Below are positions 42,195 to 49,125 of a stretch of 64,000 bases of DNA, piece after piece. The stretch covers positions 20,894-84,893 of the forward strand of contig CAZYBC010000001.1 of NCBI GenBank assembly GCA_964645645.1. Reading direction: 5' to 3'. How positions within the stretch are numbered: the first letter of the stretch is position 1; each line of letters starts with the position of its first letter. The notes below the pieces were generated by a model. It saw only the letters and a list, made by a program, of their open reading frames with translations, searched no databases and was not told the DNA's origin. Origin of the DNA: CAZYBC01 sp964645645. Lineage in GTDB: Bacteria > Patescibacteriota > Microgenomatia > UBA1400 > PJMF01. The translations under genes and the position numbers were made by a program.

Positions 42195-42812
42195 CTAAAT
42201 TTCAACTATCTTTGCTCTGTCATCGCTTATAAGCACAGCTTGATCATTGGTTAAAGTCACCACTTCAAAACCCTTGTCTTTCATTTCGGCTGTTGTATCT
42301 TTTATTCTCTGAGCATATTTGGCTTCATGGGCGTGGGGAATAATAACTTTATCGAAAAAATTTAAGCCCTGATAATCAGTTAAAGCTGGAGCCTCATTAG
42401 GATCATCAAATCTTTTCGCTCCTTCAATAGTGGGACAACAAATAATTGAACCGGCACTAGAGCCAACATAGATGAGACCGTGGTCAACTAATTTTTTGAT
42501 GACTTTATCAAAACCACTTTTCTTAACCCAATCTAGTAAATAAAAAGTATTACCACCTGCAACCAACACCAAATCAACCTCAGATAATTGTTGTTCTAAT
42601 GACGTTTCTGAAGCTAACTTTAGATCTATGTCCACCACTTCAAAACCCATGGCCACCAATTTTTCACGATCTACTTCCATAAAACCTTTATCTTGGTAAG
42701 GATCTGCCGCCGTGGGGATAAAAGCCGCCTTTAGTGGTGATTTGTTGGGTAACAACTCTTTAATAAGATCTAAAGTAACTGCGGCAAAAGAGGCTAAAAA
42801 AAGTTTTTTCAT
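42195..42812 (-). CDS. Peptidase S51 (dipeptidase E-like)
   Basis: A 205-residue class I glutamine-amidotransferase-fold serine peptidase. LVLVAGGNTFYLLDWVKKSG at about 78-97 and the nucleophile elbow YVGSSAGSIICCPTIEGAKR with Ser in GSSAGS are typical of family S51, which includes aspartyl dipeptidase PepE and cyanophycinase. The histidine is probably in IIPHAHEAKYAQR. It is probably cytosolic and cuts Asp-X dipeptides. The promoter is likely the TATAAT on the minus strand about 16 nt before the ATG. Confidence 0.9.
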   Translation of the reverse strand: MKKLFLASFAAVTLDLIKELLPNKSPLKAAFIPTAADPYQDKGFMEVDREKLVAMGFEVVDIDLKLASETSLEQQLSEVDLVLVAGGNTFYLLDWVKKSGFDKVIKKLVDHGLIYVGSSAGSIICCPTIEGAKRFDDPNEAPALTDYQGLNFFDKVIIPHAHEAKYAQRIKDTTAEMKDKGFEVVTLTNDQAVLISDDRAKIVEI

Positions 42813-42864
42813 ATTGTTGATAAGGTAGATTATATGCTAGAAATCAGTAGTTAAAGGGGATAAG

Positions 42865-42918
42865 ATGAAAAAATGGAATTTAAAATTTTGTGATTACCTA
42901 GGGATGAATTGTCCCTAA
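42865..42918 (+). CDS. Possible 17-residue peptide
   Basis: ATG at 42865 preceded by AAAGGGG at 5-nt spacing. The frame reads MKKWNLKFCDYLGMNCP and stops at TAA 42916. The stop lies in a hairpin. It has two cysteines and a tryptophan. It could be a leader peptide, a signal peptide product or chance. No family is known. Confidence 0.25.
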   Translation: MKKWNLKFCDYLGMNCP

Positions 42919-43019
42919 GTAGTAATAACTAATCATTAAACTATTAAGCAATACTTAATAGTTCAAAATCGCGAGTAAAAAACTTTTTTTTAGCCTGTCC
43001 CATTTGCCCAATTTTTCTA

Positions 43020-43025
43020 TATAAT
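43020..43025 (+). promoter_or_regulatory. -10 box TATAAT for the tRNA-like gene
   Basis: A perfect TATAAT whose expected start (about 43032) is 5 nt before the acceptor stem at 43037. This supports expression of the tRNA-like gene. Confidence 0.55.
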
Positions 43026-43036
43026 ACCTTGGGTAA

Positions 43037-43139
43037 GCATTCATAGTTCAATAGGATAGAATAGGGTTTTGACTAAGGACATAATCTATTTATGATTTTA
43101 GTTAAGCCTCAGCTGGCAGTTCGAATCTGCCTGAATGCA
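43037..43139 (+). tRNA. tRNA-like gene with a greatly extended anticodon arm (identity unclear)
   Basis: 103 nt. Acceptor GCATTCA (43037-43043) pairs perfectly with TGAATGC (43132-43138), discriminator A. D-arm GTTC-AATAGGATA-GAAT has G18G19 and A20. T-arm GGCAG-TTCGAAT-CTGCC is perfect. A 5-nt variable loop (CAGCT) fits class I. The anticodon stem would be GGGTT (64-68) with AGCCT (105-109), but 36 nt lie between instead of 7. These fold into a continued helix, TTGACTAA with TTAGTTAA and CATAA with TTATG, around TCTAT. Either an unusual 29-nt insertion or intron, or a tRNA inactivated by a hairpin. A20 and A73 would allow arginine identity; that is inference. Confidence 0.65.
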
Positions 43140-43207
43140 CAATACTTAAGCAACATACAATTTACTCATATGTTCTAGTAAAAAACCGCTTAAAATCTTA
43201 CATTAAA

Positions 43208-44800
43208 ATGACAAAAATATTAAAAACACCAACTTCAAACACTAGCAAAGAACAAGAACGTGCCGAATTGCACCGAACTATCTGGCAAATTGCCAATGAT
43301 CTACGTGGGAGTGTTGATGGTTGGGATTTTAAATCATATGTATTAGGAATGCTTTTTTACCGCTTTATTAGTGAAAATCTAACTAACTATATTAATGATG
43401 ACGAACGCCGTTCTGGAAGCTTAAACTTTGACTATGCAAAACTTACAGACAAAGAAGCAGAATTTGGTCGGACCGATACTGTAAAAGAAAAAGGCTTCTA
43501 TATTTTACCCAGCGAATTGTTTGTTAACGTCTGCAAGAAAGCCAAAAACGACAAAAATCTTAATGAGACACTAGCAAAAATTTTTGCGAACATTGAAAAT
43601 TCAGCTAAAGGTTCAACAAGCGAAGATGATCTCAAAGGTTTATTTGCTGACTTAGACGTTAACTCAAGTAAACTTGGCAATACTGTTGAACACCGCAATC
43701 AAAAACTGGTTAAGATTATTGAGGCAGTCAGCAATCTTCGCCTTGGCAATTACTCAGACCATACCATTGATGCTTTTGGAGACGCTTACGAATTTTTAAT
43801 GACCATGTATGCCTCTAATGCTGGTAAATCTGGAGGTGAATTTTATACACCTCAAGAAGTAAGTGAATTACTGGCAGAAATTACTACCGTTGGTAAAAAA
43901 GAAGTCAATAAAGTTTATGACCCGGCTTGTGGCTCTGGTTCTCTGCTTCTTAAATTTGCCAAAGTGCTTGGTAAAGAAAATGTCCGCCAAGGATTTTTTG
44001 GCCAAGAAATTAATCTCACTACTTACAACTTATGTCGCATCAACATGTTTTTGCACGACATTAATTACAATAATTTTGATATTGCCCTTGGCGATACTTT
44101 GCTTGAACCAAAACATTGGGATGATGAACCATTTGATGCAATTGTATCCAATCCTCCCTATTCAATTAAATGGGAAGGAGATGCTAATCCGCTTCTTATC
44201 AATGATCCCCGCTTCTCACCGGCTGGAGTACTCGCCCCAAAAGGCAAGGCTGATTTAGCTTTTACCATGCACATGCTTTCCTGGTTATCTACCGGTGGTA
44301 CAGCCGCAATTGTTGAATTCCCAGGAGTTCTTTACCGCGGAGGAGCTGAACAAAAAATTAGAAAATATCTTCTTGAAAATAACTATGTCGATACAGTCAT
44401 TCAATTGCCACCAGATTTGTTTTTTGGGACTACAATTGCAACTTGTGTCATTGTCCTTAAAAAAAGCAAAAAAGATAATAAAACTTTGTTTATTGACGCT
44501 TCAAAAGAATTTATCAGAAATGGCAATAAAAATAAATTAAGCGAAACAAACCGTCAAAAAATTTTAGAAGCCTTTATGGCTCGTCAAGATAGCAAATATT
44601 TTGCCAAATTAGTGGATAACAAAGCAATTGCAGAGAATGAGTACAACATCTCGGTTTCTAGCTATGTGGAACAGGAAGATACACGAGAAGTAATTGATAT
44701 TACCAAGTTGAATGCTGAGATAAAGCAGATTGTGGCTAGACAACAAGAGCTAAGGTTAGCGATTGATGGAATAGTAAAGGATATTGAAGGAAAAGATTAA
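43208..44800 (+). CDS. hsdM: Type I restriction-modification methyltransferase subunit HsdM
   Basis: N6-adenine methyltransferase subunit. The 530 residues contain the N-terminal HsdM_N helical domain (LHRTIWQIANDLRGSVDGWD), then GEFYTPQEVSELLAEI, SAM motif I DPACGSGSLLLKF near 238, catalytic motif IV NPPYSIKW near 316, and LPPDLFFGTTIATCVIVLKK. The C-terminal helix contacts HsdS. It modifies host DNA with two HsdM and one HsdS. It is the first gene of the island, 6 nt before the ATPase gene. The start has no ribosome-binding site; TACATT lies 3 nt before the ATG. Codon use is more mixed than in the core genes, consistent with transfer. Confidence 0.97.
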   Translation: MTKILKTPTSNTSKEQERAELHRTIWQIANDLRGSVDGWDFKSYVLGMLFYRFISENLTNYINDDERRSGSLNFDYAKLTDKEAEFGRTDTVKEKGFYILPSELFVNVCKKAKNDKNLNETLAKIFANIENSAKGSTSEDDLKGLFADLDVNSSKLGNTVEHRNQKLVKIIEAVSNLRLGNYSDHTIDAFGDAYEFLMTMYASNAGKSGGEFYTPQEVSELLAEITTVGKKEVNKVYDPACGSGSLLLKFAKVLGKENVRQGFFGQEINLTTYNLCRINMFLHDINYNNFDIALGDTLLEPKHWDDEPFDAIVSNPPYSIKWEGDANPLLINDPRFSPAGVLAPKGKADLAFTMHMLSWLSTGGTAAIVEFPGVLYRGGAEQKIRKYLLENNYVDTVIQLPPDLFFGTTIATCVIVLKKSKKDNKTLFIDASKEFIRNGNKNKLSETNRQKILEAFMARQDSKYFAKLVDNKAIAENEYNISVSSYVEQEDTREVIDITKLNAEIKQIVARQQELRLAIDGIVKDIEGKD

Positions 44801-44805
44801 AAACT

Positions 44806-47091
44806 ATGGAAATCAAAAGTATAAAAGAAATAAAAAACATTGGCATATTTGCAAATTTTGCAAATGGAGCAACTTTTCGCTTTGATGAAAAGATTACTTT
44901 TATTTATGGATTAAATACTTTTGGAAAGACTACACTTACGGATATTTTTCAATCTTTAAAAGACAATAACTCAAATATAATAAATTCAAGAAGAACAATC
45001 CCCACACAACAAGGAAATCAAAAAGTAGTAATCTCAATATTTGATCAAAATCCTCCTGAAAAAGATTTAATATTTCAAAACAATAATTGGGGACAAAATA
45101 GCTTATCAGAACATCTTGAAGTTTTTGGAACAGAATTTATTCATAGGAATCTATTTACAGGGTTATCTATTGAAAGAGAAAATAAGGAGAATTTTACAGA
45201 TTTTATTTTAGGAGAAGAAGGAGCAAAAATCGCTGAAAATATAGAAAATGATAAAAAAATTCTCGGGGAAAAGACAAGAAATAAAATAAATAAATTACCA
45301 AGGTTCATTAAAGAAAAATCAGAAAAAGAAATTACAGATTTTTTAAAGTTGGATATTTCAAGTTTAGATAAAAACAAAATTGAAGCAGATTTATTTAAAT
45401 TAAAAACCGAAAAACAGGAAGAAGAAAGAAGATTGAAAGAACCTCAAAAAATTCTTAATTTAGAAAATCCAATTAAAGTAGTAATTCCTGAATTTACAAT
45501 TTTAGAGAATTTAGAAAAAATAAATGATTATCTACAAAAAAATTATTCAAATATTAAAGAAAAGTTTTTAAAACGTTTAAACGAACATATAAATGAAAAT
45601 TCTCTAAATCAAGATATCGCTGAAAACTGGATAAAACAAGGTTTTCATAATACAAAAGATAAAAACGGTAATTGCTTGTTTTGTGGTCAGCCTTTAGTAA
45701 ATGCAAAATATATTATTAATCTTTACGATAAATATTTTGATGTAAATTATTCAAACTATATCACGGAAATAGAAACAGGTCTTAAAACAGAATTTAAAAA
45801 TATTGAAAGTGCTTATTTTAACTTTCAAATTAAATTTACAAATCAATTTACTAGTGCTTCAAAATTTAAAGAGCTTATTTTAGATCAGTCATTTCAGGAG
45901 ATATTAAATAATTTTGAAAAAAAACTTAAATGTATTAGTGATGATTCATTGGAAAATCAAAGGAAAATGCTAATACAAGCTATTAAAAAGAAAGCTGAAC
46001 AGAAAAACAAAAAACCTTATATTTCAATAGATAAAATTAGTTTTGATGAATTTAAAAATAATCTGCAATCCTATATTAAATACTTGGCAGAAATAAATGA
46101 TTTAATTGAAGAAACAGAGGAAAATATAAATAGTTTTAAAGAACAATACAAAGACACTTCAAAAATAACAGGCAAAATAAATGAGTTAAAGAAAAATATT
46201 GAAATTTTAGAATATCAAAAAGCAAGAATAGATCAAAACAAAGATTGTGAAGTTTATTTACAGGAAATTAAAGATATTAAAATTTTAAGCAAAAAAATTG
46301 ATGAAAATAGGAAAAATCTCGAAGATAATCAAGATGAGTATTTAAAAAAATATTTTGTAAAAATAAACGAATTATTTAAAAAATTTGGAAGTCATAATTT
46401 CATACTTGATAAAGTACAAGAAAACTTAGGGAATAAACCAGTTTATACTCTAAAAGTTAAATTTCATAATCAAGAAATTTCAAATGAACAAATGAAAACT
46501 GTTTTTAGTGAGTCAGATAGAAGAGCTTTGGCTTTATCAATATTTTGGGCAAAAATTGAACTAAAAAAAGAAGTAGAAAAGCAAAAAACAATTGTTGTTT
46601 TAGATGATCCGATTACTAGTTTTGATGATAATAGAACGATGAATTTTATTTATTATATTAAAGATAATCTGCAAGAACTAAAGCAAATAATTATTTTTAC
46701 TCATTACAATAAATTTCTATCAGATTACAATAAATTCACACAAGAAAAACACAAAACATATAAAATAGTAAGTGGAGGGAAACTAGATAATTTTGATTTA
46801 GATACTTTTTTAAAGAGCGAGTATGTTCAAACACTTGAAAAAATAGAAAACTTTATTAATGGAAAATCTAAAATTGATCCTGCGATTTTTAGATCATTTA
46901 TTGATGTTTTATATAAACCTATATTTTCTGGAATAACACCAAATAACATTATTAATGATTTATATACAAAATGTTGTACATTTAATCACAATGGTTTTAA
47001 TTATGAACAAGAAGAAGAGAATGTAAGAAATTTTGCAAAAGAAATGAAAGAAAAACTTTATTCTTTTGAATATAGAAATAATTCCGATTAA
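44806..47091 (+). CDS. RloC/PrrC-like AAA ATPase with zinc-hook motif, inside the R-M operon
   Basis: A 761-residue SMC/Rad50-like ATPase (AAA_13 type). Walker A GLNTFGKTT at 35-43; long coiled-coil arms about 150-280 and 400-530; a zinc-hook-like NCLFCGQ near 290-293; ABC-signature-like SESDRRALALSIFWAKIEL near 566; Walker B TIVVLDDPITSFDD near 595-608; H-loop IIIFTHYNKF. After the ATPase there is a C-terminal segment with AIFRSFIDVLYKP and TFNHNGF, i.e. R-x3-D about 32 residues before a His. This recalls the R-x3-E...H triad of PrrC/RloC anticodon nucleases but has Asp for Glu. It may be a tRNA-cutting second line of defence tied to HsdMSR. The nuclease activity is not proven. Confidence 0.8.
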   Translation: MEIKSIKEIKNIGIFANFANGATFRFDEKITFIYGLNTFGKTTLTDIFQSLKDNNSNIINSRRTIPTQQGNQKVVISIFDQNPPEKDLIFQNNNWGQNSLSEHLEVFGTEFIHRNLFTGLSIERENKENFTDFILGEEGAKIAENIENDKKILGEKTRNKINKLPRFIKEKSEKEITDFLKLDISSLDKNKIEADLFKLKTEKQEEERRLKEPQKILNLENPIKVVIPEFTILENLEKINDYLQKNYSNIKEKFLKRLNEHINENSLNQDIAENWIKQGFHNTKDKNGNCLFCGQPLVNAKYIINLYDKYFDVNYSNYITEIETGLKTEFKNIESAYFNFQIKFTNQFTSASKFKELILDQSFQEILNNFEKKLKCISDDSLENQRKMLIQAIKKKAEQKNKKPYISIDKISFDEFKNNLQSYIKYLAEINDLIEETEENINSFKEQYKDTSKITGKINELKKNIEILEYQKARIDQNKDCEVYLQEIKDIKILSKKIDENRKNLEDNQDEYLKKYFVKINELFKKFGSHNFILDKVQENLGNKPVYTLKVKFHNQEISNEQMKTVFSESDRRALALSIFWAKIELKKEVEKQKTIVVLDDPITSFDDNRTMNFIYYIKDNLQELKQIIIFTHYNKFLSDYNKFTQEKHKTYKIVSGGKLDNFDLDTFLKSEYVQTLEKIENFINGKSKIDPAIFRSFIDVLYKPIFSGITPNNIINDLYTKCCTFNHNGFNYEQEEENVRNFAKEMKEKLYSFEYRNNSD

Positions 47092-47094
47092 ACT

Positions 47095-48324
47095 ATGCCA
47101 ACTCACCAATCCAAAATCGACCGCCTCATTAGCGACCTTTGTCCCAACGGTGTTGAGTATAAAACCCTGGGTGAGATAGGAACTTTCGTTCGAGGTAGCG
47201 GTTTACAAAAAACTAACTTTACTGAAACTGGAGTAGGATGCATTCACTATGGTCAAATCTACACCTACTACAAATTATTTACTAAAAAGACAAAATCTTT
47301 TGTATCTTCTGAGCTTGCAGATAAATTAAAAAAGGTTCAAAAAGGAAACCTTGTAATTGCTTGTACTAGTGAAAATGTTGAAGATGTATGTAAATCTATT
47401 GTTTGGCTTGGGGATAAAGATATAGTTACTGGTGGTCACTCAACTATTTTTAAACACAACGAGAACCCGTTATACGTTGCTTATTTTTTTCAATCTAAAA
47501 ATTTTTTTGATCAGAAAACAAAATACGTTAAGGGTACCAAAGTAATAGAAATGTCAGCTAAAGACTTGGCTAAAATAAAAATCCCCCTTCCTCCCCTTCT
47601 AATTCAAGCCGAAATCGTCAAAATTCTTGATAATTTTACAGAGCTGGAAGCAGAGCTGGAAGCAGAGCTGGAAGCAAGGAAGAAGCAATATGAGTACTAT
47701 CGAGCAAGCTTGTTTGGAGTTAAAGATGCTATTTATAAAAACTTAGGGGATGTGTGTTATATAACATCTGGGGGGACTCCATCTAAATTAAAAAAGGAAT
47801 ATTGGGATAGTGGGGATATTCCTTGGATAAAATCTGAATCATGTAAAAATCAACCTGTGTATTCAGCGACAAACTTTATAGCCGCAGATGGTTTGAAGAA
47901 CTCTGGTGCCAAACTATTAGATTCTGATACCACGTTAATGGCTCTTGTTGGTGCAACCATTTTTAAAACCGCATTTTTAGAATTTAAAGCCAGCACAAAT
48001 CAAAATATTGCGAGTATTAAGTCAAAAGATAAATTAATATTGAAGGATAAGTTCATCTTTTATTATTTAACTCAACTTTATTTCGATTTAAAAAATAAAA
48101 TGAAAAATTATGGAATGCTCAATTTAACAACACTAAGATCATTTAAAATTCCCATACCACCAATTAAAGAACAACAACGCATCGTTTCCATTCTCGATAA
48201 ATTTGACGCCCTCGTTAACGATATCTCTATTGGCCTACCAGCCGAACTTAGTGCAAGACGACAACAATACGAGTATTATCGAAATAAGCTGCTGACATTT
48301 AAACCATTAAAAAATTATGCCTAA
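47095..48324 (+). CDS. hsdS: Type I restriction-modification specificity subunit HsdS
   Basis: DNA-recognition subunit. The 409 residues show two target-recognition domains: residues about 20-180 (EYKTLGEIGTFVRGSGLQKT to KIKIPLPPLLIQAEIVKIL) and about 215-375 (KNLGDVCYITSGGTPSKL to KIPIPPIKEQQRIVSIL). Each is followed by a conserved helix, ARKKQYEYYRASLF and ARRQQYEYYRNKLLTF. The first helix contains three exact 12-bp repeats encoding E-L-E-A (47641-47676), at the place where EcoR124-type HsdS carries TAEL repeats that set the spacing of the split target. It starts 3 nt after the ATPase gene and overlaps the KilA-N gene by 8 nt. Confidence 0.96.
   Translation: MPTHQSKIDRLISDLCPNGVEYKTLGEIGTFVRGSGLQKTNFTETGVGCIHYGQIYTYYKLFTKKTKSFVSSELADKLKKVQKGNLVIACTSENVEDVCKSIVWLGDKDIVTGGHSTIFKHNENPLYVAYFFQSKNFFDQKTKYVKGTKVIEMSAKDLAKIKIPLPPLLIQAEIVKILDNFTELEAELEAELEARKKQYEYYRASLFGVKDAIYKNLGDVCYITSGGTPSKLKKEYWDSGDIPWIKSESCKNQPVYSATNFIAADGLKNSGAKLLDSDTTLMALVGATIFKTAFLEFKASTNQNIASIKSKDKLILKDKFIFYYLTQLYFDLKNKMKNYGMLNLTTLRSFKIPIPPIKEQQRIVSILDKFDALVNDISIGLPAELSARRQQYEYYRNKLLTFKPLKNYA
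47641..47676 (+). repeat. Three tandem 12-bp repeats in hsdS (GAGCTGGAAGCA)
   Basis: Three identical copies, in frame, giving ELEAELEAELEA in the central spacer helix. Copy number change by slippage would lengthen or shorten the helix in 4-residue steps and so change the target spacer. Confidence 0.95.
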
Positions 48325-49123
48325 AATAACCGTACAACAAACAGAAATTTCAATCCTTACTAAGCTCGGAAATGATTATATTTCTTTGACTGATATTGCA
48401 AAATATAAGAGTGATGATCCAACTGCAACAATTTCAAACTGGATGAGAAATCGTAATACTATCGAATATTTGGGCATCTGGGAGACCTTATATAATTCTG
48501 AGTTTAAACCCCTCGAATTCGAGGGGTTTAGAAAACAAGCAGGACTCAATGCTTTTACTATATCACCTCAAAAATGGATAGAAAAAACGAATGCAAAAGG
48601 AATCATCTCCAAATCAGGTCGCTATGGAGGCACCTATGCTCATAAAGATATTGCCTTAAAATTTGCTGCCTGGATTTCTATTGAATTTGAACTGTACTTT
48701 ATAAAAGAATTTCAAAGACTTAAAGAGGCAGAGCAAAAACAGCTCGGTTGGTCGGCCAAACGTGAATTGGCTAAAATCAATTATCATATCCACACCGATG
48801 CCATCAAGAAAAATCTTATCCCACCAAAGCTTACTAAAGCTCAAATTAACTTTGTTTATGCCAACGAAGCCGACGTGCTTAACGTTGCTTTATTTGGCAT
48901 AACTGCCAAACAATGGCGAGATATTAATGCTAATTTAAAAGGTAACATTCGCGACTACGCCAATATTCATCAACTGATTTGTTTGTCTAACCTAGAAAAT
49001 CTTAATGCCGTTTTTATTAACGATAAATTACCTCAAAGTGAACGTTTGGAAAAACTAAACAATATTGCCATCGGCCAAATGAAAGTGTTACAAGAAATAG
49101 AAGGAAGAAAATTACTCAAATAA
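48317..49123 (+). CDS. KilA-N domain protein in the R-M operon
   Basis: A 268-residue protein. Residues about 10-150 form a KilA-N/APSES-type DNA-binding domain: NDYISLTDIAKYKSDDPTAT, ISNWMRNRNTIEYLGIWETL, KPLEFEGFRKQAGLNAFTIS, GRYGGTYAHKDIALKFAAWI. The C-terminal half (LPQSERLEKLNNIAIGQMKV) is helical and common in bacterial, non-phage KilA-N proteins. Its ATG lies in the last codons of hsdS and its stop is 2 nt before hsdR, so it belongs to the same transcript. It could be a regulator or a DNA-binding accessory of the R-M system. A perfect 26-bp palindrome lies inside the gene at 48505-48530. Confidence 0.88.
   Translation: MPKITVQQTEISILTKLGNDYISLTDIAKYKSDDPTATISNWMRNRNTIEYLGIWETLYNSEFKPLEFEGFRKQAGLNAFTISPQKWIEKTNAKGIISKSGRYGGTYAHKDIALKFAAWISIEFELYFIKEFQRLKEAEQKQLGWSAKRELAKINYHIHTDAIKKNLIPPKLTKAQINFVYANEADVLNVALFGITAKQWRDINANLKGNIRDYANIHQLICLSNLENLNAVFINDKLPQSERLEKLNNIAIGQMKVLQEIEGRKLLK
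48505..48530. repeat. 26-bp perfect palindrome inside the KilA-N gene
   Basis: TAAACCCCTCGAA followed by its exact reverse complement TTCGAGGGGTTTA, with no spacer. It encodes KPLEFEGF, a segment conserved in the protein family. It may be an operator or simply a coding coincidence. Confidence 0.9.
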
Positions 49124-49125
49124 CT

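Larger units (their letters stand above)
42813..43207 (+). other. 395-bp spacer upstream of the restriction island
   Basis: It contains a 17-codon frame with a good ribosome-binding site (42865-42918), two hairpins (TAGGGA/TCCCTA at about 42899-42917; AACTATTAAG-CAATA-CTTAATAGTT at 42939-42963), a TATAAT box and the tRNA-like gene at 43037-43139. The remaining 68 bp before hsdM shows nothing I can name. Confidence 0.6.

Noticed and set aside
43037..43139. tRNA-Sec or another class II tRNA to explain the 103-nt length
   Set aside because: No 17-nt window after position 26 forms an anticodon arm, and the acceptor and T stems are 7 and 5 bp with a 5-nt variable loop. The extra length lies within the anticodon loop.
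48317..49123. Prophage remnant indicated by KilA-N
   Set aside because: No other phage gene is present, and this KilA-N type is common outside phages. It is packed into the R-M operon.
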